Of a stretch of DNA of 64,000 nt, positions 26,650-37,800 are shown piece after piece; within the stretch, counting starts at the first letter, position 1; every line of letters begins with the position of its first letter. This stretch comes from Candidimonas nitroreducens (lineage in GTDB: Bacteria; Pseudomonadota; Gammaproteobacteria; Burkholderiales; Burkholderiaceae_B): positions 372,001-436,000 of the forward strand of contig NZ_NJIH01000006.1 of NCBI RefSeq assembly GCF_002209565.1. The letters are read 5' to 3'. A model generated the notes under the pieces. It saw only the letters and a list, made by a program, of their open reading frames with translations. It had not been told where the DNA came from and did not search any database. The translations under genes and the position numbers were made by a program.

Positions 26650-28344
26650 TCAGGCTGCGGCGGGCGGCGGCGCCTCGTCGCGCAGCGCGCGCCGCAGTAT
26701 CTTGCCCACATTGCTCTTGGGCAGCTCGTTGCGGAATTCGATCTGGTGCGGACGCTTGTAGCCCGTCAGGCGGGCGGCGCACCAGTCGCGCAGCTGCTGC
26801 TCGGTCAGGCCCGGGTTGCGGCGCACCACGAACAGCTTGACCGCCTCGCCGCTGCGCGCGTCGGGCACGCCCACCGCGGCGCACTCCAGCACGTCGGGGT
26901 GGGCCGCCGCGACCTCCTCGACTTCGTTCGGATACACATTGAATCCGGACACCAGAATCATGTCCTTCTTGCGGTCAACGATGCGAAAACGCCCCTGCTC
27001 GTTCATGATGCCGATGTCGCCGGTCTTGAAGTAGCCGTCGGCGGTGAACGACCTGGCGGTGTCCTCGGGGCGGCGCCAATAGCCCTTCATCAATTGCGGC
27101 CCGCGGATCACCAGCTCGCCGCGCTCGCCCACGGCCACCGGCTGATCGTGTTCGTCGATCAGCCGCACCTCGGTGGAAGGCAGGGGAAAGCCGATATCGC
27201 CCGAATAGCCTTCGGCGTTGGTGGGGTTGACCAGCGCCACGGGCGAGGTCTCGGTAAGCCCGTAGCCCTCGATGATGGGTTTGCCGGTGATGTCCTGCCA
27301 TTTGTCGGCCACAGCTTTCTGCACCGCCGCGCCGCCGCCCAGGCACAGCCGCAGCGCCGAGAAATCCAGGGCAGCGAATTCGGCCTTGCCGGCCAGGCCG
27401 TTGAACAAGGTGTTGACGGCTGGGAAGATATGCGCCGGGCTGCGCCGCCAGGCGCCGATGACGCTGCGCAGGTCGCGCGGGTTGACGACCAGCACGCAGC
27501 ACATGCCCGCATGCACGGCGAACAGGCCGCAAACCGTCATGGCGAAAACGTGGTACAGCGGCAGAGCCGCCAGCATGGTCAGCTGCGGCCCGGACAAATC
27601 GCCCAGCGCCGGACGGGCCACGGCCTGCATTTGCAGCACATTGGCCACCAGGTTGCGGTGCGTCAGCATGGCGCCCTTGGGGGTGCCGGTAGTGCCGCCG
27701 GTGTACTGCAGCACGGCCACGTCGTCCAGGGACGGGCGCGGCCGCTGCGCCGGCATGGGCGGCGCCTGCCGTAGCAGGCCGCGCAAGCGCAGCGCGCCCG
27801 GCAGACTATAGGCCGGCACCTGCCGCTTGACGTAGCGCACGGCCAGGTCGATGAGCCTGCCGCGCAGCCCCAGCAGGTCGCCCACCGACACCAGCACCAC
27901 CCCTGCGGGCCGCGCCTCGGCCGGCACCTGCTGCAGCGTGGCGGCGAAATTTTCCAGTATGAAGATCAGGCTGGCCTCGCTGTCGCGCAGCTGGTATTCC
28001 AGTTCGCGTGCGCTGTACAAAGGGTTGACGTTGACCACCACCATGCCGGCGCGCAGCGTGCCCAGCAATAGCGCCATATAAGGCAGCACATTGGGCATCA
28101 TCAGCGCGACGCGGCTGCCTGGCGCCAGCCCGCGGGCGAGCAGCCACGCGGCCACCGCATCGGCCTGGCGATCCAGCTCGGCATAGCTCAGGCCGCCGCC
28201 CATCAGCGCCAGCGCGCGGCGCTGGGCATGTTTGCGGCAGGCGCGATCCAGCAGATCGGCCAGCGAAGCGTAGTCCCCTATATCGACCTGCGCCGGCACC
28301 CCCTGCGGATAGTGCGCGAGCCAAGGTTTATCCGGATTTTCCAT
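26650..28344 (-). CDS. long-chain fatty acid--CoA ligase (AMP-forming)
   Basis: Member of the adenylate-forming ANL family, activating a fatty acid with ATP and CoA for beta-oxidation or phospholipid synthesis. The 564 residues contain the P-loop YTGGTTGTPKG (214-224), the linker GYGLTETSP, the ADP-binding GELVIRGPQLMKGYWRRPEDT and the hinge DRKKDMILVSGFNVYPNEVEE. The C-terminal catalytic Lys lies in ELPKSNVGKILRR. The DLA-KMILVSG style hinge matches E. coli FadD more than acetyl-CoA synthetase. Together with FadE at 5-7 kb it could serve fatty-acid degradation, but the genes are not linked. It is divergent from the M20 amidohydrolase with only about 80 nt between starts. Confidence 0.88.
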   Translation of the reverse strand: MENPDKPWLAHYPQGVPAQVDIGDYASLADLLDRACRKHAQRRALALMGGGLSYAELDRQADAVAAWLLARGLAPGSRVALMMPNVLPYMALLLGTLRAGMVVVNVNPLYSARELEYQLRDSEASLIFILENFAATLQQVPAEARPAGVVLVSVGDLLGLRGRLIDLAVRYVKRQVPAYSLPGALRLRGLLRQAPPMPAQRPRPSLDDVAVLQYTGGTTGTPKGAMLTHRNLVANVLQMQAVARPALGDLSGPQLTMLAALPLYHVFAMTVCGLFAVHAGMCCVLVVNPRDLRSVIGAWRRSPAHIFPAVNTLFNGLAGKAEFAALDFSALRLCLGGGAAVQKAVADKWQDITGKPIIEGYGLTETSPVALVNPTNAEGYSGDIGFPLPSTEVRLIDEHDQPVAVGERGELVIRGPQLMKGYWRRPEDTARSFTADGYFKTGDIGIMNEQGRFRIVDRKKDMILVSGFNVYPNEVEEVAAAHPDVLECAAVGVPDARSGEAVKLFVVRRNPGLTEQQLRDWCAARLTGYKRPHQIEFRNELPKSNVGKILRRALRDEAPPPAAA

Positions 28345-28424
28345 GCGTGTGCTCCCGACTTGTTCAGAGCTTCCCGAGGGCGTACAGTTTCATCGACACT
28401 ACTATAAATTATGGGGCAGCCATC

Positions 28425-29630
28425 ATGAAGCTCGTCGAATCCATCGTCGCCTGGCAAGAAGAAATCACCGCGATTCGGCGCGACCTGCACGCCCACCCCG
28501 AGCTGGCCTACGAAGAAGTGCGCACCGCAGACGTGGTAGCCGAGCAACTCCAGTCCTGGGGCATCGAAACCCATCGCGGCCTGGGCGTTACCGGCGTGGT
28601 CGGAACCATACACGGAAAATCCCGCAACGGCCATGCCCTGGGTCTGCGCGCCGACATGGACGCCCTGCCCATGCAGGAACTCAACACCTTCCCGCACGCC
28701 AGCAGCAACCCCGGCAAGATGCACGCCTGCGGCCACGATGGCCATACCGCCATGCTGCTGGCCGCGGCCCGCTACCTGGCGCAGCGCCGCGACTTCGACG
28801 GCACCGTGCACGTCATTTTCCAGCCGGCCGAAGAAGGCTTCAGCGGGGCGCGCAAAATGATCGAAGACGGCCTGTTCCGGCTCTTTCCCATGCAGGCGGT
28901 GTTCGGCATGCACAATTGGCCCGGCATGCCGGTGGGCAGCTTCGGCGTGCTGCCCGGCCCCATGATGGGCTCCAGCAACACCTTCCAGGTCGAACTCGAG
29001 GGCAAGGGCGCGCACGCCGCCATGCCGCACCTGGGCACCGACCCGGTCATGGCCGCCGTGCAGCTCGCCCAGTCGTTCCAAACCATCATCACCCGCGACC
29101 TCGACCCGCTCGACCCCGCCGTGCTCAGCATCACCCAGATCCACGCCGGCTCGGCCGACAACGTCATCCCCAACAGCGCCACCATGCGCGGCACGGTGCG
29201 CACCTTCTCCGACCAGGCGCTCGACCTCATCGAACAGCGCATGTCCGAAGTGGCGCAGCTGGGCGGCCAGGCCATGAACTGCAAAATCGCCTTCACTTTC
29301 AACCGCAAATACCCCGCCACCGTCAACCACCCCGAAGAAACCGCCTTCAGCGCCGAAGTCCTGAAATCCATCGTCGGCGAGCAGAACGTATTGCAAGACA
29401 TCCGTCCGTCCATGGGCTCCGAAGACTTCGCCTTCATGCTCAAAGAAAAACCCGGCTGCTACGTCTGGATCGGCAACGGCAGCGGCGACCACCGCGACGC
29501 CGGCCACGGCCTGGGCCCCTGCATGCTGCACAACGGCAGCTACGACTTCAACGACGAACTGATCCCCCTGGGGGCCACCTACTGGGTGGAACTGGCCCGG
29601 CGCTGGCTGGCCGCGGCCGCCGCGCGCTGA
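28425..29630 (+). CDS. M20 family amidohydrolase (hippurate hydrolase-like)
   Basis: Metal-dependent amidohydrolase removing an N-acyl group from an amino acid; hippurate hydrolase or N-acyl-amino-acid amidohydrolase by similarity. The 401 residues carry HAHPEL near the N terminus, ADMDALPMQE, the metal-binding MHACGHDGHTA, QPAEEG and SMGSEDFAFML. ATG 28425 is preferred over the in-frame GTG-rich extension from 28347. Ten bases upstream of a short leader is TATAAATT at 28403, a plausible -10 element. A paralogue with the same motif set lies at 59957-61153. The physiological substrate is not known. A strong hairpin follows the stop. Confidence 0.9.
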   Translation: MKLVESIVAWQEEITAIRRDLHAHPELAYEEVRTADVVAEQLQSWGIETHRGLGVTGVVGTIHGKSRNGHALGLRADMDALPMQELNTFPHASSNPGKMHACGHDGHTAMLLAAARYLAQRRDFDGTVHVIFQPAEEGFSGARKMIEDGLFRLFPMQAVFGMHNWPGMPVGSFGVLPGPMMGSSNTFQVELEGKGAHAAMPHLGTDPVMAAVQLAQSFQTIITRDLDPLDPAVLSITQIHAGSADNVIPNSATMRGTVRTFSDQALDLIEQRMSEVAQLGGQAMNCKIAFTFNRKYPATVNHPEETAFSAEVLKSIVGEQNVLQDIRPSMGSEDFAFMLKEKPGCYVWIGNGSGDHRDAGHGLGPCMLHNGSYDFNDELIPLGATYWVELARRWLAAAAAR

Positions 29631-29656
29631 AAGCCCGAACCGCCGCTGCGCCACAG

Positions 29657-29694
29657 CGCTGTGGCAGCGCCACGATCTGGCGCCCCCACAGCGC
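29657..29694 (+). terminator. GC-rich hairpin after the M20 gene
   Basis: GCGCTGTGG (29657-29665) pairs with CCACAGCGC (29686-29694). Inside it a second stem pairs GCGCCA with TGGCGC around a CGATC loop. It starts 27 nt after the stop codon but has no T-run, so it may be an mRNA-stabilising hairpin rather than a terminator. The rest of the 375-nt gap to 30005 shows only a weak TAAAAT near 29926 and nothing else I can assign. Confidence 0.55.
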
Positions 29695-30005
29695 GGCCCA
29701 CACGCCACCGCGACCTCGCACTCTGTGCGCTCCGCGGCCCTGCGGCCAGCGGCCCTGCAGCCAACTGCGCCTAGCCTGGCGCCCATTTGCCCACCAGTGC
29801 GGCTCCCCTTTTAGTATGAACAGGCCCTAGCGCAAGCCGCCATACCCCCGGCAGGCGCTGCTCGGGCCACAGCAGCGCAGGCACGGCCACATCCTCTGTA
29901 ACATTCTGGCCGTAACATCCTTGCCGTAAAATAGCGTCGCCAACAGGCAGCCTTTCCACCGGCCCCGCGCAGGGTCGCCGCCGCGAGCTTACCGGAGCAG
30001 TCGTC

Positions 30006-30410
30006 TTGAGCAACGCCACTTCCACGCCCCTCCCCCCTCCCGAGCGCCACGCGGTACTGCGCGTCATGCCCATGCCCGCAGACGCCAACGTGCACGGCGA
30101 CGTATTCGGCGGCTGGATCATGGCGCAGATCGACATCGCCGGCTCCATCCCCGCCGCACGGCGTGCCGGCGGCCGCGTGGCGACCGTGGCCGTCACCGCA
30201 CTTACCTTCAAACAACCCGTCTTCGTCGGTGATTTGCTCAGCTTCTACGCTGAAATCATCAAAATCGGCCGCACCTCCATCACCATAGAGGTCGAAGTCT
30301 ACGCAGAACGGCAAGGGCTCGAAGCCCAGGTCGTCAAAGTCACCGAAGCTACGCTCATCTACGTGGCCACCGACGCGCAGCGCCACAGCCGCCCCCTGCC
30401 CGCGGCCTGA
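30006..30410 (+). CDS. acyl-CoA thioesterase, hotdog fold (YciA type)
   Basis: A 134-residue hotdog-fold thioesterase hydrolysing acyl-CoA to free acid and CoA. The family signature is visible as MPMPADANVHGDVFGGWIMAQIDIAG (written here in part), with the catalytic Asp in NVHGDVFGGW, followed by TVAVTALTFKQPVFVGDLLSFYAE. Length and motifs fit YciA. The start is TTG at 30006 with GGAG about 8 nt upstream; no in-frame ATG precedes the conserved core. The mgtE start follows 13 nt after the stop, so the two genes are probably co-transcribed although their functions are unrelated. Confidence 0.88.
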   Translation: MSNATSTPLPPPERHAVLRVMPMPADANVHGDVFGGWIMAQIDIAGSIPAARRAGGRVATVAVTALTFKQPVFVGDLLSFYAEIIKIGRTSITIEVEVYAERQGLEAQVVKVTEATLIYVATDAQRHSRPLPAA

Positions 30411-30423
30411 GCAGGAAGCGTAG

Positions 30424-31899
30424 ATGCCGGAAGTTTCCGCCAACGCCGAGCCCATACCCATCACCATTCCCCGCAGGCTCGATCCAGAAGACGCGCAGCT
30501 TGCGCTGCAAAAACTGCAGGTTCTGTTCAAGCGCGAAGAGGTGGTGGAGGCACTGGCCGACAAGGCCGAGGACGACGAGCGCGCCAACCTGCTCGACGGC
30601 GCACTGCAGCGCCAGCTGGAAAACGAGATCCGCGAAGTCATCCAGGGCCTGCATCCGGCCGACATCGCATTCATCCTCGAATCCCTGCCGGTCGAGCCGC
30701 GCCAGCTCGTGTGGCGCCTGGTCGGCCCCGACCAGGCCGCCGACGTACTGCTGGAAGTCGACGACTGGGCAAGGGAATCGCTCATCGAATCCATGGATCG
30801 CCAGGATCTGGTGGCCGCCACCGGCACCATGGATGCCGACGAGATCGCCGACCTGGTGCCCGACCTGCCGCCCGACGTGGTGGCCGAAGTCCAGAAAGGC
30901 CTGACCGAAGAAGAACGCGCCCAGCTCATCGCCGCCATGGGCTACCCCGAAGGCAGCGTAGGCGCCATCATGGACTTCGACATGGTGCGGGTGCGCGAGG
31001 ACGTGTCCCTGGAAGTCGTGCTGCGCTACCTGCGGCGGCTGCACGAACTGCCCGACCACACCGACCAGATCTTCGTCGTCGACCGCCAGGATCGCCTGCA
31101 AGGCGTACTGCCCCTGACCACACTGCTGGTCAGCGAGCCCGACAGCGACGTGTCGGAAGTCATGAACACCGACTACCTGACCCTCGGCCCGCTCGACGAA
31201 GACACCGAAGCCGCCAGCGGCTTCGAACGCTACGACCTGGTGTCCGCCCCCGTCATCGACGACCAGGGCCGGCTCATCGGCCGCGTCACCATCGACGAAG
31301 TCGTCGACGTGATCCAGGAAGACTCGCAAGAACAAGCCCTGTCGCGCGCCGGCCTGCAGGAAGAAGACATCTTCGCCCCCGTCATCAGCGCCCTGCGCAA
31401 CCGCGCCCCCTGGCTGCTGGTCAACCTGTGCACCGCCTCCACCGCCTCATTCATCGCCTCGCGCTTCGAAGACACCGTCAGCCACATCGTCATCCTGGCA
31501 TTCCTCATGTCCATCGTCGCCGGCATCGGCGGCAACTCGGGCAACCAGACCATGACCATGATCATCCGCGCCCTGGCCGTGGGCCGCGTCACCGGCTCCA
31601 ACATCTGGCAGCTCATCAAGCGCGAACTGTCCGTCACCTTCATGGTCGGCGCCTGCGGCAGCATCGTCACCGGCGCCTTCGCCTGGGTCATCTCCGGCTC
31701 GGCCGCCATCGCCGCCGTCATGATGGCCGCCATGATAGGCAATATGCTCATCGGCGCCGCCCTGGGCGTACTCATCCCTCTGCTGCGCGACCGCTTCGGC
31801 AAAGACCCCGCAGTCGGCTCATCGGTGCTCCTCACCTTCGCCACCGACTCGCTGGGCTTCTTCATCTTCCTGGGCCTGGCCACAGTCTTCCTGCTGTAG
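30424..31899 (+). CDS. mgtE: magnesium transporter MgtE
   Basis: Homodimeric Mg2+ channel in the inner membrane, gated by cytosolic Mg. The 491 residues follow the family layout: an MgtE N-terminal superhelical domain (to about residue 165, with HPADIAFILESLP) and two CBS domains (about 165-300, ending VSAPVIDDQGRLIGRVTIDEVVDVI). Five membrane helices then fill the C-terminal third, including the pore motif GIGGNSGNQTMTMIIRALAVG. AGGA precedes the ATG. The 478-nt stretch downstream holds two tandem R2 repeats. Confidence 0.95.
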   Translation: MPEVSANAEPIPITIPRRLDPEDAQLALQKLQVLFKREEVVEALADKAEDDERANLLDGALQRQLENEIREVIQGLHPADIAFILESLPVEPRQLVWRLVGPDQAADVLLEVDDWARESLIESMDRQDLVAATGTMDADEIADLVPDLPPDVVAEVQKGLTEEERAQLIAAMGYPEGSVGAIMDFDMVRVREDVSLEVVLRYLRRLHELPDHTDQIFVVDRQDRLQGVLPLTTLLVSEPDSDVSEVMNTDYLTLGPLDEDTEAASGFERYDLVSAPVIDDQGRLIGRVTIDEVVDVIQEDSQEQALSRAGLQEEDIFAPVISALRNRAPWLLVNLCTASTASFIASRFEDTVSHIVILAFLMSIVAGIGGNSGNQTMTMIIRALAVGRVTGSNIWQLIKRELSVTFMVGACGSIVTGAFAWVISGSAAIAAVMMAAMIGNMLIGAALGVLIPLLRDRFGKDPAVGSSVLLTFATDSLGFFIFLGLATVFLL

Positions 31900-31970
31900 C
31901 AGCGCCCAAACCGGCGCCAGCCCCCGGCCCGCCCCAAACCCGAGCCCCCAACAGATACCCACACTCTCCA

Positions 31971-32072
31971 CCCGTCTACGAAACCAGCGGAGAGCACGGG
32001 GTGCCTCCTGGAGGTGAGTGGGTCATCGAACCGTAAGGAGGTACCCCGTGCTAGGCCGCGCCTAAAGAACCA
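31971..32072 (+). repeat. R2 copy 1 (hairpin repeat)
   Basis: About 102 bp from CCCGTCTACGAAACCAGCGG to TAAAGAACCA. A near-perfect stem pairs AGCACGGGG (31994-32002) with CCCCGTGCT (32044-32052), extended inward to CTCC/GGAG. A degenerate 65-bp tail with a second copy of the GCCGCGCC...AGAACCA end follows, so copies 1 and 2 are tandem with a period of about 188 bp. It lies 70 nt after mgtE. Confidence 0.88.
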
Positions 32073-32158
32073 AGCCAGGCGACGACCACCACAGCGTCCC
32101 ATTCCAGGCCGCGCCAGAAGAACCAATCCACACGACAAACCAAGCCTCACACCCCCCG

Positions 32159-32260
32159 CCCGCCTACGAAACCAGCGGAGAGCATGGGGTACCTCCTGGA
32201 GGTGAGTGGGTCATCGAACCGGAAGGAGGTACCCCATGCTAGGCCGCGCCTAAAGAACCA
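32159..32260 (+). repeat. R2 copy 2 (hairpin repeat)
   Basis: Same unit as copy 1. The stem is perfect over 16 bp: AGCATGGGGTACCTCC (32181-32196) with its complement at 32225-32240 and a 28-nt loop. A diverged tail (32261-32326) ends in another GCCGCGTCTAAAGAACCA. The toxin gene starts 52 nt after that tail. Confidence 0.9.
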
Positions 32261-32377
32261 GGCAGAGCGACGACCACCACAGCACCCCGCTCCAGGCCGC
32301 GTCTAAAGAACCAACCCCCACGACGAATCGATATCCATGCCAGCAAAAAACGGTGGCATTTCTGCTACCATATCACC

Positions 32378-32794
32378 ATGAGGATTGTCATCGACACCAA
32401 CGTTTTTGTCGGAGCCTGCATGGGTATCGGCGCCTCTCGCAAGGTCGTCGAAGCATGCCTGCAAGAGCGTTGCATCCCGTTGATGGGTGCCGCTCTTCTT
32501 GCGGAATACGAAGACGTCCTGAACCGCACAGCGCTGTTCCGGAATTGCCGCCTGAACCCTCGAGAAAGAGCAGAACTGCTGGACATCCTCTTGTCCTATA
32601 GCGAATGGACGCGGGTGTACTACCTGTGGCGCCCCAACCTGCCCGACGAAGCAGACAATCACCTGGTCGAGCTGGCCGTAGCCGGCGCTGCACAATACAT
32701 AGTAACGCGCAACCTGCGCGACCTCCGTGCGATGGAACTGCAGTTCCCTGGGCTCAAACCCGTTAGGCCGGAAGATTTTTTGAAGGAGCTCTGA
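32378..32794 (+). CDS. PIN-domain toxin of a toxin-antitoxin pair
   Basis: A 138-residue PIN-domain protein of the 'putative toxin-antitoxin system toxin component, PIN family' type, expected to be an Mg-dependent ribonuclease. The acidic active-site residues are all present: Asp6 (VIDTNVFV), Glu43, Asp93 (EADNH) and Asp115 (TRNLRDL). The ATG at 32378 is 24 nt before the first conserved residue. The antitoxin start follows one base after the stop. Here the toxin comes first, the reverse of the most common order. The pair is bracketed by R2 repeats on both sides, and it sits between housekeeping genes mgtE and secA, which suggests later insertion. Confidence 0.87.
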   Translation: MRIVIDTNVFVGACMGIGASRKVVEACLQERCIPLMGAALLAEYEDVLNRTALFRNCRLNPRERAELLDILLSYSEWTRVYYLWRPNLPDEADNHLVELAVAGAAQYIVTRNLRDLRAMELQFPGLKPVRPEDFLKEL

Positions 32795-32795
32795 C

Positions 32796-33017
32796 ATGAC
32801 AGCCCTTACCGTACGACTTCCTGACGAAAAACACCGCCGCCTGAAGGCACTGGCAGAAAGCCGGGGCACACCATTGAACCGCCTCATCGACGAAATGACC
32901 ACACTAATGCTGGCCGAGTTCGACGCGGAAACCCGGTTCAAAGTCCGCGCCGCGCAGGGCGCGAGAAACGCCGCCCGCGGAATGGATCTATTGAAAAAAG
33001 CAGCCAGCCGAGACTGA
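32796..33017 (+). CDS. ribbon-helix-helix antitoxin
   Basis: A 73-residue protein with an N-terminal ribbon-helix-helix DNA-binding segment (TALTVRLPDEKHRRLKALAE, residues 2-21, then a second helix with LNRLIDEMTTLML). The basic Ala/Arg-rich C-terminal part probably wraps the PIN toxin. It starts one base after the toxin stop, so translation is coupled. RHH antitoxins normally repress their own operon; no operator was identified in the 52 nt between the repeat tail and the toxin gene. The family assignment rests on the ribbon-helix pattern and the neighbour. Confidence 0.83.
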   Translation: MTALTVRLPDEKHRRLKALAESRGTPLNRLIDEMTTLMLAEFDAETRFKVRAAQGARNAARGMDLLKKAASRD

Positions 33018-33057
33018 CAGCTAGGGCGCTCCGCCACAGGCTCGACAATCCCCACAT

Positions 33058-33157
33058 CCGTCTACGAAACGAGCGGAAAGCATGGGGCACCTCCTGGAGG
33101 TGAGTGGGGTATCGAACCGGAAGGAGGTACCCCGTGCTAGGCCGCGTCTAAAGAACC
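33058..33157 (+). repeat. R2 copy 3 (hairpin repeat)
   Basis: Begins 40 nt after the antitoxin stop. The stem pairs AGCATGGGG (33079-33087) with CCCCGTGCT (33130-33138), with one T-G wobble and one C/A mismatch further in. Followed by an 80-bp spacer to copy 4; the copy 3 to copy 4 period is 180 bp. Confidence 0.88.
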
Positions 33158-33237
33158 GAATCGGGCGACGAAAACCCTCACCTAGCAAAAAGGCCCCAAA
33201 ACCCGGCGACGCCCCAAAAGACACCAACACCATCCAC

Positions 33238-33337
33238 CCGCCTACGAAACCAGCGGAGAGCATGGGGTGCCTCCTGGAGGTGAGTGGGGTATCGAACCGG
33301 AAGGAGGTACCCCATGCTAGGCCGCGTCTAAAGAACC
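33238..33337 (+). repeat. R2 copy 4 (hairpin repeat)
   Basis: Second unit of the downstream pair, with stem AGCATGGGG (33259-33267) and CCCCATGCT (33310-33318). The loop is identical to copy 3. It ends about 32 nt before the terminator of secA, which is convergent. Together with copy 3 this accounts for most of the 418-nt gap between the antitoxin and secA. Confidence 0.88.
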
Positions 33338-33368
33338 GAATCGGCGACGAACACCCCCCCACCAAGCA

Positions 33369-33404
33369 AAGAGGCCTCCGCGCCGCCAAGCGCGAAGGCC
33401 TCTT
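33369..33404 (-). terminator. rho-independent terminator of secA
   Basis: On the minus strand, AGAGGCCTTCGCG pairs with CGCGGAGGCCTCT (one mismatch) around a short loop and is followed by TTTGCTT. It starts about 32 nt after the secA stop and is the natural end of the secA transcript. Confidence 0.82.
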
Positions 33405-33435
33405 CCATCTGCAAACAGAAATCAAGCTGCCGCCA

Positions 33436-36180
<2,745 letters not shown>

Positions 36181-36294
36181 TCTCGTGTCGTCGCTGCCGG
36201 GCCGCGCGCCTGCGCGCATAGCCCGAAGCTGTCTGTTGATGTTGGCGAAAACGCCCCCGGCAAAATTCAGCTACCCGCGGGCAAACAAGACAGT

Positions 36295-37284
36295 TTAACG
36301 CACCTCGGTGGCCCCGGCTCCGGCATGCGTCGCGGCCGCCGCGACCAGGTGCCCCGAAACCCCTGGCTTGGCCAGGAACAGCCGCGGATCCAGGGGCGTG
36401 CCCGCCATGCGCACCTCGAAATGCAGATGCGGGCCGGTAGAGCGGCCGCTGGTGCCTACCTGGGCAATTACCTGCCCCTTTTCCACCAGGTCGCCCACCT
36501 TGACGTCCAGCGCAGAGGCATGGGCATAGCGCGTGACCAGGCCATTGCCGTGGTCGATTTCCACCATATTGCCGTAGCCCGCCTCGCGCCCGGCCTTGGT
36601 GACCACCCCGCCGGAGGCCGCGTAAATGGCGGCGCCGCGCGGCGCCACGAGATCCATCCCTTCGTGCAGCGAACGGCGGTGGGTCACGGGGTTGACACGC
36701 CAGCCGAAGGGCGAGCTCAGGCGCGTATAGTCCACCGGCGTCAGGTCGGGCAGGCGCGCCTCGATGCCGGCGCGCCGCGTGAAGGCCAGATCCAGCAGCG
36801 CCAGGCGCTCGCCCTGTTCGGTCATGCGCTGCTGCAGCCGATCCAGGGCAAGCCCGAGGCTTACGCCCGAATCCGGCTGCGGCCGCGCGCCGGCGATGTC
36901 GTCCATGGGCGGCGCCGCGGTATCGATGCCGGCATTGATCTCGGGATCGGTATAGGCAATGTCGGCTTGCTTGGCGATGCGTCGGCTAAGCGCCGTCATG
37001 GTGATGAGCCGGGCCTGCAGCTCGCCCACCTTGCCGGCCAGCAGCGCCAGGGTGTCGCGCATATGGGCCGAGTCGCGCACCAACCGGGCGTCCATCGCCT
37101 GGGCCTGGAAGGCATCGGCGGCATGCGCGGGCGTATGCGCATACGACTGGATCCAGGCCCCGGCCAGGGCCGAAGCCACCAGCGCAGTGGCCATGGCCAG
37201 CGAGCGCAGCAGCCGGGACGGCTGGCTGCTCGCCAGCCCGGAATTGGAAGCGCCGGCCTGGCCGTGCATAATGGTGGATGACAC
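36295..37284 (-). CDS. M23 family metallopeptidase (LytM-type)
   Basis: A 329-residue murein-hydrolase-family protein anchored in the inner membrane by one helix (about residues 29-46, ATALVASALAGAWIQSYA). A coiled-coil segment (about 60-110) and a C-terminal LytM domain follow. The zinc site is complete: His207 and Asp211 (HEGMD), and His286 plus His288 in HLHFE. That suggests an active endopeptidase rather than an EnvC-like activator. The start is GTG 37284; ATG 37269 is a possible alternative. The gene lies next to secA, a common betaproteobacterial arrangement. The divergent dciA-like gene begins only 27 nt away. Confidence 0.9.
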   Translation of the reverse strand: MSSTIMHGQAGASNSGLASSQPSRLLRSLAMATALVASALAGAWIQSYAHTPAHAADAFQAQAMDARLVRDSAHMRDTLALLAGKVGELQARLITMTALSRRIAKQADIAYTDPEINAGIDTAAPPMDDIAGARPQPDSGVSLGLALDRLQQRMTEQGERLALLDLAFTRRAGIEARLPDLTPVDYTRLSSPFGWRVNPVTHRRSLHEGMDLVAPRGAAIYAASGGVVTKAGREAGYGNMVEIDHGNGLVTRYAHASALDVKVGDLVEKGQVIAQVGTSGRSTGPHLHFEVRMAGTPLDPRLFLAKPGVSGHLVAAAATHAGAGATEVR

Positions 37285-37311
37285 TGTAGCAATACCTCAG
37301 TAAATCTATAA

Positions 37312-37800
37312 ATGCATACCACGCCCAGCCAGCGCCAAGCGCGCAAAAAAACTGCCCCCGACGCCGATCTTTCGGCGATAGGGTGGCTGGGCAGTGACCA
37401 GCACACCGCCGGCGTATTGACAACCGCCCGCATGCTGCTGGCCATCGAACAGGCGGCCGGCGCCATACTTCCGCCCGCGTTGCGGCAGGTATGCCGGGTG
37501 GCCCGCATAGACAGACAGCAGGTCACGCTGGCGGTTCCCGGCGCGGCCCATGCCGCCAAGCTTCGGCAACTGGCTCCACGGATCGCGCAGCGCCTGTCCG
37601 AGAGTGGATGGAACCTTAACCAGGTGCAGGTTCGGGTTCAAGCGGGTTTGCCGCACATCGGGACAAATCCGCCAAGGGCCAAAAATGTCGAGCCCCTGGG
37701 CGCGCAGGCCCTGGACGCCTTCGAAGCCTTGCATGCTTCGCTGCGGCCGGGGCCCTTGGCCGATGCCGTCGGCCGGCTGCTGGCCCACCACAAGCCCTGA
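37312..37800 (+). CDS. DciA-like DUF721 protein
   Basis: A 162-residue DUF721 protein. The DUF721 family includes DciA, the loader or operator of the replicative helicase DnaB in bacteria that lack the phage-derived DnaC. The conserved core is visible at residues about 35-110 (LLAIEQAAGAILPPALRQVCRVARIDRQQVTLAVPG then AAKLRQLAPRIAQRL). ATG 37312 has no clear ribosome-binding site. It lies divergent and 27 nt from the M23 gene, so the two promoters must overlap or lie inside the neighbouring coding regions. Convergent with lpxC; the 197-nt gap holds nothing I can assign. Confidence 0.8.
   Translation: MHTTPSQRQARKKTAPDADLSAIGWLGSDQHTAGVLTTARMLLAIEQAAGAILPPALRQVCRVARIDRQQVTLAVPGAAHAAKLRQLAPRIAQRLSESGWNLNQVQVRVQAGLPHIGTNPPRAKNVEPLGAQALDAFEALHASLRPGPLADAVGRLLAHHKP

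Noticed and set aside
32014-32205. small frames across the R2 repeats
   Set aside because: The frame is not kept between copies, and stem covariation argues for structure rather than coding.
36181-36294. secM-like arrest peptide upstream of secA
   Set aside because: No frame with an arrest-like C terminus in the 114-nt gap; the upstream gene is an M23 peptidase.
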